NCBI GenBank assembly: GCA_028280265.1
Contig: JANQMD010000012.1
Coordinates: forward strand, 1-64,000
DNA length: 64,000 bases
DNA from: Flavobacteriaceae bacterium
GTDB lineage: Bacteria > Bacteroidota > Bacteroidia > Flavobacteriales > Flavobacteriaceae
Reading direction: 5' to 3'
The notes under the pieces are model-generated. The model was not told the origin of the DNA. It ran no database searches and was given only the letters and a program-made list of their open reading frames with translations. Below are positions 24,882 through 33,006 of this stretch, in pieces; the first letter of the stretch is position 1, and each line of letters opens with the position of its first letter. The position numbers were made by a program, and so were the translations under genes.

Positions 24882-26342
24882 ATGAAACAGAATTTAATAG
24901 ATACGATATCAGATACTCTCACTACTGGAGCAGAGGAGCTTTCTGAGTTCTTTGCCAGTTTTTCTAAGAAGGATAAACTCCTATCTTCTCGCTTTGGTCA
25001 CACATCTGCTTTGTTAAAGAGAAGGAATCAAGGACTATCCTTATCGGGAAACAAATTTTTGACGATTAGGCAGTCAAAAACACATGTCATGTACTTTGGA
25101 CCTACGGGTTCTGGAAAAACCACGGTGTGTCTGATACCAAGTGCCATCAACATTGCACTATCCAAAACGGATTCGAGTATGATTATCAACAATCCCTCTG
25201 GAGAAAATCAGCGATTAGAACCTTTTTTGATAGCCAATGACTATCAGGTACTGGAGTTTAATCCAAACGATAAGAAGCGTTCTATTTACTACAATCCACT
25301 GGCTAGAATATCATCTTCTACTGATGTGATGAAGGTAGCTACCATGCTTGTGGTAAAGGGAAATAAAAAGACGAAGGATTTTTGGCAGTTAAAGAGTATC
25401 GAACTTATCAGTCTGTTGATTGAATTCTTATTGGCACATGCTCCTAAGATTTATCAGAATATCGCCAATATTTTTTACCTCCTTCAAAATCTAGCGGGTG
25501 AAGAAGATACGATTAATGGACTCTTTGCTGACAAGGCAACGGAGAAACAGTGGCAAGCTTATAAGGCGGTGATTGCGAACAGCGAGAATACCAAAGCGAG
25601 TATTATCTCATCTGCAATAAGTGCGTTGTCCTTTATTGGTAACTCAAGTGAGCTCTCAGATGTAACAAGTGTTGATACGCTTGATTTTTCTAGCTTCAAA
25701 AATGAGAAGATTTGCCTGTTTTTAAATGTAAAAACAATGGATATGGAGTTTTATGCTCCTATCATCGGGCTGTTCTTTGAGCAGTTGTTTGCAGAGCTGA
25801 TGAACGAGATTCCAAAACAGGAGGATAACCCACTGTTTCTCATGATTGATGAGCTTTCTTCAATCCCAATGCCGAGCCTGCCAGTTGTGATAGCCAACGC
25901 GAGGAAGTACTTTTCCATACTTGGGGTACTCCAGAGTGAATCGCAGTTATATGACAACTATGGAGAACACTCAGCCAAGACAATTCTTAACAATGCCACT
26001 CGTGTCTACATGAGTGGATTGGATGCCGAGTGTGAGCGTATCTCCAAAGCACTTGGAGAGTATCAGTACTATGCAGATAAGGACAAAAAGGTTGTCCGTA
26101 CTCGCAGACTTATGACTTCACAAGAACTACGAACGATGCCAAAAGATAGAGTAGTTATTATTCCCAATGGAGGACTCCTTCCTCTGTACTGCAAGGTGCT
26201 TCCTTATTATAAAAATAGACGGTATCGAAAGTATCTGGAGATGAATTTCCCCGAAGGTCATGAGCTAAACCCTCAATTGGAATATACCGTTCAATATTTA
26301 CCCTTAGAACCTTATCGCAAGAATGATGAAACAGAAAACTAA
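24882..26342 (+). CDS. TraG/VirD4-type coupling protein
   Basis: 486 residues. Walker A GPTGSGKTT (about 74-82); Walker B LMIDELSSI; the family motifs PSLPVVIANARKY and NNATRVYMSGLDAE; and a C-terminal stretch MPKDRVVIIPNGGLLPLYCK, typical of the TraG/VirD4 ATPases that deliver relaxase-DNA complexes to a type IV secretion channel. There is no N-terminal membrane anchor, as in some mobilizable elements; the membrane proteins just upstream may recruit it. It is the second coupling-type ATPase of this block, encoded next to MobC and the relaxase, so it is the likely one for mobilization. Overlaps the next gene by 20 bases. Confidence 0.88.
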   Translation: MKQNLIDTISDTLTTGAEELSEFFASFSKKDKLLSSRFGHTSALLKRRNQGLSLSGNKFLTIRQSKTHVMYFGPTGSGKTTVCLIPSAINIALSKTDSSMIINNPSGENQRLEPFLIANDYQVLEFNPNDKKRSIYYNPLARISSSTDVMKVATMLVVKGNKKTKDFWQLKSIELISLLIEFLLAHAPKIYQNIANIFYLLQNLAGEEDTINGLFADKATEKQWQAYKAVIANSENTKASIISSAISALSFIGNSSELSDVTSVDTLDFSSFKNEKICLFLNVKTMDMEFYAPIIGLFFEQLFAELMNEIPKQEDNPLFLMIDELSSIPMPSLPVVIANARKYFSILGVLQSESQLYDNYGEHSAKTILNNATRVYMSGLDAECERISKALGEYQYYADKDKKVVRTRRLMTSQELRTMPKDRVVIIPNGGLLPLYCKVLPYYKNRRYRKYLEMNFPEGHELNPQLEYTVQYLPLEPYRKNDETEN

Positions 26343-26604
26343 TACATACTTCATGTTTCCTCCAATTTTAGACTGGATGGAACAAGGATTTGAAAAGCTC
26401 CATAAGAGAGTCAGTAATCTCAAAAAACGATTCACTGAAAAATCTAAGGAGCGAAAACAAATCTTAGAGAAGGTAGAACGTGACGAGGCAGACATCACGG
26501 TTGCCTCATACCTGATGAAGAAAAGAGAAACAAAACAGCAGAGGCTCCGTGAGCTTCGAGCAAGGAAAAAAGATCGAAACAAAGAGAAAGATCTATCTGT
26601 ATAA
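26323..26604 (+). CDS. Small basic coiled-coil protein
   Basis: 93 residues, very rich in Lys, Arg and Glu; helical throughout (LHKRVSNLKKRFTEKSKER, then LMKKRETKQQRLRELRARKK). It overlaps the coupling-protein gene by 20 bases. A nucleic-acid-binding or accessory role in the transfer complex is possible from charge and position; no family recognised. Confidence 0.5.
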   Translation: MMKQKTNTYFMFPPILDWMEQGFEKLHKRVSNLKKRFTEKSKERKQILEKVERDEADITVASYLMKKRETKQQRLRELRARKKDRNKEKDLSV

Positions 26605-26634
26605 AACAAAGTTTAATCATTTATCAAAATTATT

Positions 26635-27066
26635 ATGAACACAATTATTAGTTACAAGAACCTTAATGCATTTATCTATTTCCAATATGGAATTGATACA
26701 GAAACCTTCCTTTCAGATTACGCAAACAATGAGAAAGTTTTTACAAAAGCAATGGAAGATATCTACTGGGAGTTTACCCGCACTGAAGTTAGAAAAGGCA
26801 AGGTGATGTTTGAAAACCCTTACCCAACTGAGCCTAAAGAACTTAACTTAGGAACTTTCAAAAAACCAAAGGATATCACAGAACTATTAGGTCACCTCTC
26901 TAAAACCTATCGAGCTAAAAAGGAATTGCTGATTATGCAACACGGTAGAATGACCGAGATAGGTCAACAGAAAGGAAAAAATGTAGACCACAAGTCTGAT
27001 AGAATTAATGAACTTCAGACAATTAAGCAAAAAGAACATCAGAAAACCAAAGAGCAAGAGCTTTAA
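26635..27066 (+). CDS. Uncharacterised protein of the mobilization operon
   Basis: 143 residues. The first 110 form a mixed domain (ISYKNLNAFIYFQYGI, EDIYWEFTRTEVRKG); the C terminus is charged and helical (INELQTIKQKEHQKTKEQEL). Its stop overlaps the MobC start by one base (TAATG). Probably an accessory protein; not recognised. Confidence 0.55.
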   Translation: MNTIISYKNLNAFIYFQYGIDTETFLSDYANNEKVFTKAMEDIYWEFTRTEVRKGKVMFENPYPTEPKELNLGTFKKPKDITELLGHLSKTYRAKKELLIMQHGRMTEIGQQKGKNVDHKSDRINELQTIKQKEHQKTKEQEL

Positions 27067-27467
27067 TGGAAATAGATGTAAACTACAAGAGTGTCCATGA
27101 CTACATGGATGCTCTTTTTAAGGATATGAATCCTACAGATGATGAGATTAGGCAGGCGAAAGAAGCCTACCGAAAACTCTATCAAAAATACTATCGAGAA
27201 TCGTACAAGAAGAGCCATGTTCAAATTACGTTTCGAGTTTCTAAAGATCAGTACAGGGAGCTTACCGCTCTAGCTAAAGAACAAGGAATTAAGGTGACTT
27301 CACTGGTAAAGCAGAGAGCTCTAGAGGCAAATAACAGTAAGAACATTAGTGTTAAGATTCAGCTATCAGAACTCTTAGATATCATTGAACAGTCCATATA
27401 TCAAGACAAAGAACTCAGTATAACCGAGATACTAAAACAACTTGAGAGCATCGAGAAAAAGCTATGA
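27066..27467 (+). CDS. MobC-like relaxosome accessory protein
   Basis: 133 residues. The middle VQITFRVSKDQYRELTALAK then GIKVTSLVKQRALEA is the ribbon-helix-helix-like pattern of MobC proteins, which bind and open the transfer origin so that the relaxase can nick it. The N-terminal 55 residues are charged helices, the C terminus is another helix pair. It overlaps the relaxase start by 4 bases (ATGA), the usual mobC-mobA arrangement. Confidence 0.7.
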   Translation: MEIDVNYKSVHDYMDALFKDMNPTDDEIRQAKEAYRKLYQKYYRESYKKSHVQITFRVSKDQYRELTALAKEQGIKVTSLVKQRALEANNSKNISVKIQLSELLDIIEQSIYQDKELSITEILKQLESIEKKL

Positions 27468-27985
27468 TTGTAAAAGCTATTTCACACAAGTCCGACAAAA
27501 GATCAGCCATGAAAAAGTTGATTGATTACTGCTTTGCTCCTGAAAAAATGGTTGACCATAGCTCAGGAAGGGAAGCTGTTATGTTAAAGCGTCATATCAG
27601 AGGATATGAAACACAGCATTGGGTAGATGCCTTCAAGCGTAATGATGATAATCGAACTTTTACCCATAAAAATAGAGTTGTTTTACGACACGAAATTGTT
27701 TCCTTCTCTCCAGAGGACAATCATAAAATCACCAAAGAGATGCTACAAGATATTGGTTCTTGGTATTTAAAAAATAGAAGCCAGTCACTTGGGGTTGGTG
27801 CCGTACACTTTGAGCAGTCAATACATATTCATTTTGTCATTGCAGGGGTTGGTTTGGATGGCAAGTCAACGCGCATTACTCGAAAAGAGTTTAAGGACTT
27901 AAAGATTCGATTGCAGGAATATCAGAAAGAGAGGTATCCTGAGTTATCACACTCAATAGTTAACCACTCAAAAAAAAAGATCTGA
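27464..27985 (+). CDS. MobA/VirD2-type relaxase, N-terminal part (zero-frame product)
   Basis: 173 residues in the zero frame. HEIVSFSPEDN followed by VHFEQSIHIHFVIAGVG contains the HxH metal-binding triad part (HIHF) of MOBP/MOBV-type relaxases; a catalytic Tyr is expected near the N terminus (YCFAPEKM, Tyr27, is a candidate). The enzyme nicks DNA at the transfer origin and becomes covalently attached. The gene stops early, in TCA AAA AAA AAG ATC TGA, whereas relaxases of this group run on into a helical C-terminal region. That region is present, uninterrupted, in the -1 frame directly downstream. Confidence 0.8.
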   Translation: MIVKAISHKSDKRSAMKKLIDYCFAPEKMVDHSSGREAVMLKRHIRGYETQHWVDAFKRNDDNRTFTHKNRVVLRHEIVSFSPEDNHKITKEMLQDIGSWYLKNRSQSLGVGAVHFEQSIHIHFVIAGVGLDGKSTRITRKEFKDLKIRLQEYQKERYPELSHSIVNHSKKKI

Positions 27986-28308
27986 CGCTTCGCCTTACTC
28001 AAAAAGAACAGCACATGAAAAAGGTTCGTGGAGTACTTTCTGAAAAAGAAAAGCTCAGCCTTTTGGTTAAGAAAGTAGCCAAAAAATGTGTTTCACTTGA
28101 GGAGCTTGCTACAAAGCTCAGAGAGCAACAACTAAAACCATATTATAGAAAAGAACTACTATCTGGAATATGGCTAGGAAAAAGGAAGCTACGCCTTACT
28201 ACCTTAGGAGTAGATAAATCTCACCTCAAAGCTCTCACTAAAGAGCAGAAAAGACTGGACAGTCTTCGCTCTAAACAACAAAATCTTCGTAGAGATAGAG
28301 AACGATAA
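27979..28308 (+). CDS. Relaxase C-terminal part in the -1 frame
   Basis: Starting from GAT at 27979 the -1 frame stays open for 109 codons: DLTLRLTQKEQHMKKVRGVL, then a helical, basic region (SLEELATKLREQQLKPYYRK, LRLTTLGVDKSHLKALTKEQ). A separate start at ATG 28015 would be possible, but no ribosome-binding site is seen, and the extension reads as the natural continuation of the relaxase. The zero-frame heptamer A AAA AAG (27973-27979) is the same slippery sequence as in dnaX and many insertion sequences. Either a programmed -1 shift makes a full-length protein, or the gene was broken by loss of one A from the homopolymer, or it is a sequencing error. Confidence 0.65.
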   Translation, partial: DLTLRLTQKEQHMKKVRGVLSEKEKLSLLVKKVAKKCVSLEELATKLREQQLKPYYRKELLSGIWLGKRKLRLTTLGVDKSHLKALTKEQKRLDSLRSKQQNLRRDRER

Positions 28309-28563
28309 AAGTCATTTTACGATAGTGAAATGTCTTGTTATCGACAAGGGATTGCAAAGGCACTCCTTTGCCAAGATAGCATGTTTGAAAACTCTGTTTG
28401 TAGCAACATGCAATCTTGCAAAATTCGTTTCTCGAATTTTTGAGATTTGTCTTAAAAGGAACGACTTGAGATAAATCGAACGAAAACTGTCCTAAAAGTT
28501 TTGCTCATTATTAAGTTTTGAGCATTACGACTTAGGACAGTTTTTCTCTCTAAAGGACAGTTG
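28309..28563. other. Structured gene-free region after the relaxase; candidate transfer origin
   Basis: 255 bases with no gene but several inverted repeats: CTTGT/ACAAG (28334-28348), GCAAAGG/CCTTTGC (28354-28371, 4-base loop), GCATGTT/AACATGC around 28380-28430, and a 13-bp perfect pair AAAACTGTCCTAA (28483-28495) with TTAGGACAGTTTT (28532-28544) enclosing TGCTCA/TGAGCA (28502-28524). A further AAAGGACAGTT lies at 28552-28562. The last structure, followed by TTTTTCTCTC, can also end transcription of the operon and of the convergent T9SS gene. Position beside mobC-mobA fits a transfer origin. Confidence 0.45.
28483..28550. terminator. Long 13-bp hairpin, probable terminator (or part of transfer origin)
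   Basis: Perfect 13-bp arms with a 36-base loop that itself contains a 6-bp hairpin; T-rich tract after the right arm. It lies between the convergent ends of the relaxase operon and the T9SS gene. Confidence 0.5.
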
Positions 28564-30390
28564 TTATTGTTTGATAACTCTCCTAATCTCAAATGAGTTC
28601 TCACTTTCAATTTTAAGAAGGTATATGCCACTTTTAAGTGGTGAAAGGTTCACTTTATTATCGGTAAGGTTTGGTTCCAACACAAGCTTTCCTGTGAGGT
28701 CATAAACGCTAACTCGAAGAGGAATCAGTGTGCTTTTTAATTCAATATTCAGAGATTCTGTAAATGGATTTGGGAACACTCTAAAGTTATCTTCGTTTTG
28801 AGAATTAGTTCCTAGTGTACTCACTACACTTTCCTGGTAACCAATAACAGTATTGATCTCCTCTCCAGGAATAAAATCAGCTACAAGAGAATATACTTTT
28901 CGATTATTAGAAAAATCTTCAATGGTAACTTCATCAGGGGCTACCACAACACTATTGGGCTGAAAAGACCGTGTAACTTCAACAGCAGTGATGTTAGGAA
29001 CATCAGAAAAGAGAACCTTATTTCCTTCACTTAAATTTACAGAACCTTGATCGATGGAAAAAATCAGACCATGATCTTCTGGTCCTTCAGAAGAATCAAC
29101 ATCAATGTCAAGACGGTAAGGAATATAGTCACTAGAACTTTGATTTCCATCAGCAATTTGCACTCCGTCAACATATACAGGAAGAATATCTCCGTCACTA
29201 TTGAACAGAACTGAAAGAAGAGAAAACGTTCCATTGTTGATATAGCCACCATACCATCGAGGTCGTTTATAGCTATTACTATCGGGAGAGGAAAAATGAA
29301 CTCTAGGACGATAGTAAACAGATCGCATAGCTGTGGATAGTTCTACTCTCTTAATAAAGTTACCTCGATCATTAGCTTGATCTCGAAATACGTATATAAC
29401 GGCATCATCGGTAAAGTCAATGGCAACTACTTGAGTATCGTTGGTAAATTGGTCAGCATTAAACTCAACAGAATCGTCAATCTGTGTTGCAGGTGAATAA
29501 GTAATGGTCTCGTTGCTTAAGTTGATAATCACAGGCAGCCTACCATCGGTTAATGCTAGGTATTCAGTTCCACCACTTACTCCATAAGCCAGTATTTGAG
29601 GAAATGCATTAATATTTACCTTTTGAGAAGCTACATCGTAGACTTTGATTAACTCTAAGTCGGCATTGAATTTATTCACCTGAAAAAAGTCAGCTTCTCC
29701 ACTGAGGGTAGACATACAGTAGATGTTTCCTGCATTATCAAGTACGAGAGAATCAACACCTACTTGAGTTACAACAGGCCAAAAGTATTGTTCTTCCATC
29801 ATCTCTGTAGCAAGATTAATCTTAATAATTCCTGAATAAAAACCATCAAAGTCACCATTGCCTGTATTGGTGTAGGGAAATCCACTGTAACTGTTTTCAA
29901 AAAAAGAGTTGTTATTAACTCCTCGAATGAGGACGTATAGATAGTTGTCTTTCAAAAGGGTATCTACAATCCATCCCCCCGGAGTAAGTTCTCGAAAGTA
30001 AAAGCTGTGAAGGATATCATTGGTGATAAGGTTTCTTATAATAACCTTTCGAGAAACATCAGTGCCTATCTCAACATTTGCTGGACCTGAAAAACTTGCC
30101 TTATCTCCATCAATAGAAACATCAAAACAACTATTACCTGTATCAGCTGTATCATTGTTCATAATGTCTTCGATATACACTCCGTTGATTATGGCAATGC
30201 TAAAATGATCAGCAAGATGTGAGCCTACAAAAACTTCATAATCCATATTCTTCTTAGCCTCTATAGCTAAGAAATTGTTGAACGTACCAATAACGCTTAC
30301 ATTTCTTTCTTTCCATGGTTCTTGAGCAGTTAATGTCATGTAGAATATTAGGGTAAAAACTAGAACTAAATGGTGGAGTGTTTTTCTCAT
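28564..30390 (-). CDS. T9SS type A sorting-domain secreted protein
   Basis: 608 residues with a signal peptide (to about 23, ending TAQE) and a C-terminal type A sorting domain: FRVFPNPFTESLNIEL, VSVYDLTGKLV, LKSGIYLLKIES. T9SS exports such proteins across the outer membrane and attaches them to the surface or releases them. The body is beta-rich, probably a propeller-like array (repeated NAGNIYCMSTLSGEADFF and VVAIDFTDDAVIYVF type blades), but I do not recognise a catalytic family. It sits between the mobilizable block and module copy A and looks like ordinary flavobacterial cargo. Confidence 0.85.
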   Translation of the reverse strand: MRKTLHHLVLVFTLIFYMTLTAQEPWKERNVSVIGTFNNFLAIEAKKNMDYEVFVGSHLADHFSIAIINGVYIEDIMNNDTADTGNSCFDVSIDGDKASFSGPANVEIGTDVSRKVIIRNLITNDILHSFYFRELTPGGWIVDTLLKDNYLYVLIRGVNNNSFFENSYSGFPYTNTGNGDFDGFYSGIIKINLATEMMEEQYFWPVVTQVGVDSLVLDNAGNIYCMSTLSGEADFFQVNKFNADLELIKVYDVASQKVNINAFPQILAYGVSGGTEYLALTDGRLPVIINLSNETITYSPATQIDDSVEFNADQFTNDTQVVAIDFTDDAVIYVFRDQANDRGNFIKRVELSTAMRSVYYRPRVHFSSPDSNSYKRPRWYGGYINNGTFSLLSVLFNSDGDILPVYVDGVQIADGNQSSSDYIPYRLDIDVDSSEGPEDHGLIFSIDQGSVNLSEGNKVLFSDVPNITAVEVTRSFQPNSVVVAPDEVTIEDFSNNRKVYSLVADFIPGEEINTVIGYQESVVSTLGTNSQNEDNFRVFPNPFTESLNIELKSTLIPLRVSVYDLTGKLVLEPNLTDNKVNLSPLKSGIYLLKIESENSFEIRRVIKQ

Positions 30391-30512
30391 AATGTTTGAT
30401 TTTCAGGTTCATAAAACCAAACATAATAAAAGTATATTAAAATATGTATATTTAAGTGTGTAAATTTAGATTGCACGAAGACCTTACTTTGTTTCAAACC
30501 AAATGTTGAGTT

Positions 30513-30782
30513 ATGGCAAAGCAAGAGCAATCAAGCACAATAGAAGATAAAGTATTACAAGAAACACTCCACAAGATGGCAGTAAAATTCAAGCAACTAC
30601 GAATCGATAAAGGCTTTAGTTCGTATGAAGATTATGCGTGGGCTCATGGCTTTAGCCGAATGCAAGTATGGAAGATGGAACAGGGAAATAATCTAACGAT
30701 GAAAAGTCTTCTTAGAATCTTGAAAACTCACGATATAAGTTTAGCTGAGTTTTTTAAGGACTTTGATACAGTGGTGAAATAG
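30513..30782 (+). CDS. XRE-type helix-turn-helix protein
   Basis: 89 residues. A helix-turn-helix (KQLRIDKGFSSYEDYAWAHG, then SRMQVWKMEQGNNLTMKSLL) of a small XRE class common in Flavobacteriia. It ends exactly where the convergent XRE repressor gene of module A ends (30782/30783), with no space between the stops. Regulatory target unknown. Confidence 0.75.
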   Translation: MAKQEQSSTIEDKVLQETLHKMAVKFKQLRIDKGFSSYEDYAWAHGFSRMQVWKMEQGNNLTMKSLLRILKTHDISLAEFFKDFDTVVK

Positions 30783-31169
30783 TTAGTCTTTAATTTTCTT
30801 CAACTCCTCTAGTCTCTTTTTCATCTGAACCTTTTGAGACTTTTCTATACGATCTTTTTCGATAACCGTATCAAGCATGATGTTAGCTACGTTTCTGTTG
30901 TAGTCAGAAAGATCTTCTAACATCTCAACTTTCTGAGCAAGAGTTCGATCTTTCAGTTCTGAACTCATCAGAAGTTCTGCAAGCGGTACACCTAGAGCAT
31001 TGGCAATTCTTGTCATAGAGGCTAGTGAAGGATTTGTCCCACCACGCTCTAGCCGTGAATAGGTAGGTACAAGCATATCAGCACCATCAGCGACCTCTTG
31101 TTGGGTCAGTCCCTTCTCCTTTCGTATACGTTTAATATTTTCTAGTAATAGTGCGTGTGTAGCTTCCAT
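30783..31169 (-). CDS. XRE repressor of module copy A
   Basis: 128 residues. Residues 8-65 are a classic XRE helix-turn-helix (IKRIRKEKGLTQQEVADGAD, YSRLERGGTNPSLASMTRIA). The C-terminal half is helical and probably dimerises. It is divergent from the module's ATPase gene; the 135 bases between hold several ATATTTG-type repeats and an 11-bp inverted repeat, which suggests that it represses the recombinase operon and itself. The same arrangement is seen in copy B, though the two repressors are only family-level relatives. Confidence 0.8.
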   Translation of the reverse strand: MEATHALLLENIKRIRKEKGLTQQEVADGADMLVPTYSRLERGGTNPSLASMTRIANALGVPLAELLMSSELKDRTLAQKVEMLEDLSDYNRNVANIMLDTVIEKDRIEKSQKVQMKKRLEELKKIKD

Positions 31170-31222
31170 ACCTAATTGTTTTGAACATCAAAAGTAGGTC
31201 AAAAATATTAAATAACCTTAAA

Positions 31223-31282
31223 ACACAAATATTATTTTATTTAATTAACATATTTGTTTATATTTGAATCAAATATTTGTGT
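31223..31282. promoter_or_regulatory. Operator/promoter region of module copy A
   Basis: ACACAAATATT (31223-31233) and AATATTTGTGT (31272-31282) are perfect inverted copies. Between them lie further ATATTTG copies, one of which (TATATTTG, 31259-31266) fits the Bacteroidota -7 element. Probable binding sites of the divergent XRE repressor, 22 bases before the ATPase start. Confidence 0.5.
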
Positions 31283-31304
31283 AATACGCTGTTCTTAAAG
31301 CAAA

Positions 31305-32834
31305 ATGAACCACTTTGATACTAGCAACAAACATCACTTCCTATTCCAAACCGAACAACTAGAGTTCCACATTTTAGGTGGTCTCGGAGCATACAGTTTG
31401 GATAGACTCAAGGTAACCATCAAGGTCAACCGACAAGAGGATGAGTTCAATGCCATCCGACACAACTTAGACTTATACAACTACAGTGCTGTTGAAAAGC
31501 TCACCAGACGCATCGCTGAATACTTAAGCATTTCAACAGGGGTTATCAGACGAAGCCTTCAAGAGCTTATCCATCTTTTGGAGAACTATCGAATTGAAGT
31601 TCTTGACAGAGTCGAAGACGAAGAAGCAGAAGAATACCTACTGGAGAAAAAAGAGAGAAGGTCAGCAATGGACTTTTTAAAAGCCAAGCACCTTCTGAGA
31701 AATACCAACAGGTACATCGGCCAAAGCGGAGTGATTGGAGAAGAAACCAACCGACTGCTGATGTATATCATCTTTACTTCTCGCAAGATGGAGAATCCAC
31801 TTCACTGCGTGAGCTTTGGAAGTAGTGGTTCAGGAAAAACTCATTTACAGAGTAAGGTTGCCGAACTCATTCCTGAAGAAGAGAGATTGAGTCTCACCTC
31901 ACTTTCAAGTAACTCCTTCTACTACTTCAAGAGAAATGAACTTAAAAATAAGCTAGTTCTCATTGAAGATTTAGATGGGGCGGATGATGTACTCTATCCA
32001 CTTCGAGAATTACAAAGCAAGAAAATCATATCAAAGTCTGTGGTTCAGAAATCACTCGGTGGACAGGGCAAGACCACCAACCTTGTAGTTGAGGGCCCTG
32101 TCTCTGTTGCTGGGTGTACGACCAAAGAAAGTTTGTACGAAGACAACTCCAACCGTAGTTTTCTTTTGTACATCGATGAGAGTGATGAGCAGGACGAACG
32201 GATTATGGAATATCAACGTAAGATGTCGGCAGGGAAAGTAAACTACCAAGATGAGATGGATGCTCAAGTCTTACTTAAAAATGTTCAACGATTGTTACAA
32301 CCGATGAGAGTCATCAACCCATTCGCTGAATACTTATCGCTTCCAAAGTCGGTGTTCAAGCGAAGAAGAACCAACGCACACTACTTGCAATTTATCGAAG
32401 CGGTAACCTTCTATCATCAGCACCAACGTGACAAGCAATATGACACTGAGACTGGAGAGGAATACATAGAAACCACACTCGACGATATTAAAATGGCTAA
32501 CGATCTGATTAAAGGAATTCTTCTTAGAAAATCAGATCCCCTCAATGGAGCTACACGAAATTACCTTGAGAGACTCAAAGTCTACTTAGGGATGAAAAAG
32601 GAGGAGATGTTCACCAACAGTGAAGTCCGTAAGAATTTAAGAATTGCCGAAAGCACGCTCAGAAGATACCACACCTTGCTCGTGCAAGAGGGATATCTCA
32701 AAAAGCAAGAGACGCTAGTAGGCAGTTCTTATTCTTATGTCATTGTGGATATGGATGAGTTTGGAGATTTAGAGAGTGGCATTGATAAGGCACTGGACGT
32801 ATGCTTAGAAAGCCTTTTGATTGAGGAAAAATAA
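31305..32834 (+). CDS. P-loop ATPase of module copy A
   Basis: 509 residues. The N-terminal part (1-150) is a conserved domain (LEFHILGGLGAYSLDRLKV, RHNLDLYN). The ATPase core has Walker A GSSGSGKTH (about 173-181), Walker B LVLIEDLDGA, the block VAGCTTKESLYEDNSNRSF and an arginine-rich KRRRTNAHYLQF. The C terminus is a winged-helix (SEVRKNLRIAESTLRRYHTL). It resembles MCM/DnaA-like remodelling ATPases more than helicases, but no named family is recognised. It is always followed by two recombinase-like genes (copy B has the same order), so it likely loads or organises DNA for recombination. Copy B shares long stretches of identity. Confidence 0.8.
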   Translation: MNHFDTSNKHHFLFQTEQLEFHILGGLGAYSLDRLKVTIKVNRQEDEFNAIRHNLDLYNYSAVEKLTRRIAEYLSISTGVIRRSLQELIHLLENYRIEVLDRVEDEEAEEYLLEKKERRSAMDFLKAKHLLRNTNRYIGQSGVIGEETNRLLMYIIFTSRKMENPLHCVSFGSSGSGKTHLQSKVAELIPEEERLSLTSLSSNSFYYFKRNELKNKLVLIEDLDGADDVLYPLRELQSKKIISKSVVQKSLGGQGKTTNLVVEGPVSVAGCTTKESLYEDNSNRSFLLYIDESDEQDERIMEYQRKMSAGKVNYQDEMDAQVLLKNVQRLLQPMRVINPFAEYLSLPKSVFKRRRTNAHYLQFIEAVTFYHQHQRDKQYDTETGEEYIETTLDDIKMANDLIKGILLRKSDPLNGATRNYLERLKVYLGMKKEEMFTNSEVRKNLRIAESTLRRYHTLLVQEGYLKKQETLVGSSYSYVIVDMDEFGDLESGIDKALDVCLESLLIEEK

Positions 32835-32840
32835 CCCATC

Positions 32841-32939
32841 TCAGGCGATTCGCCTGCGCCAAGGTCGCCACAGGGTCGCCACTACCAAAATGGCGAGGGT
32901 AACAATTTGATAATCAAAGAGTGGCGAGAGGATCGCCAC
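32841..32939. repeat. Copy A: clustered TCGCCA repeats with CTACCAAAA spacer
   Basis: Just after the ATPase stop: CAGGCGATTCGCCTG (32842-32856), TCGCCA at 32865-32870 and 32876-32881 (11 bases apart), then CTACCAAAA and TGGCGA at 32891-32896, and a second pair GTGGCGA (32921-32927)/TCGCCAC (32933-32939). The core TCGCCA-CTACCAAAA-TGGCGA has the size of a tyrosine-recombinase core site. Copy B has the same spacer with different arms. Confidence 0.6.
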
Positions 32940-33006
32940 GAAAAGTGAAAAGCAAAAGGAAGGTCGGGAAGCCCGACAGCTAAACAAGAATAGCAAAACG
33001 TAAATA

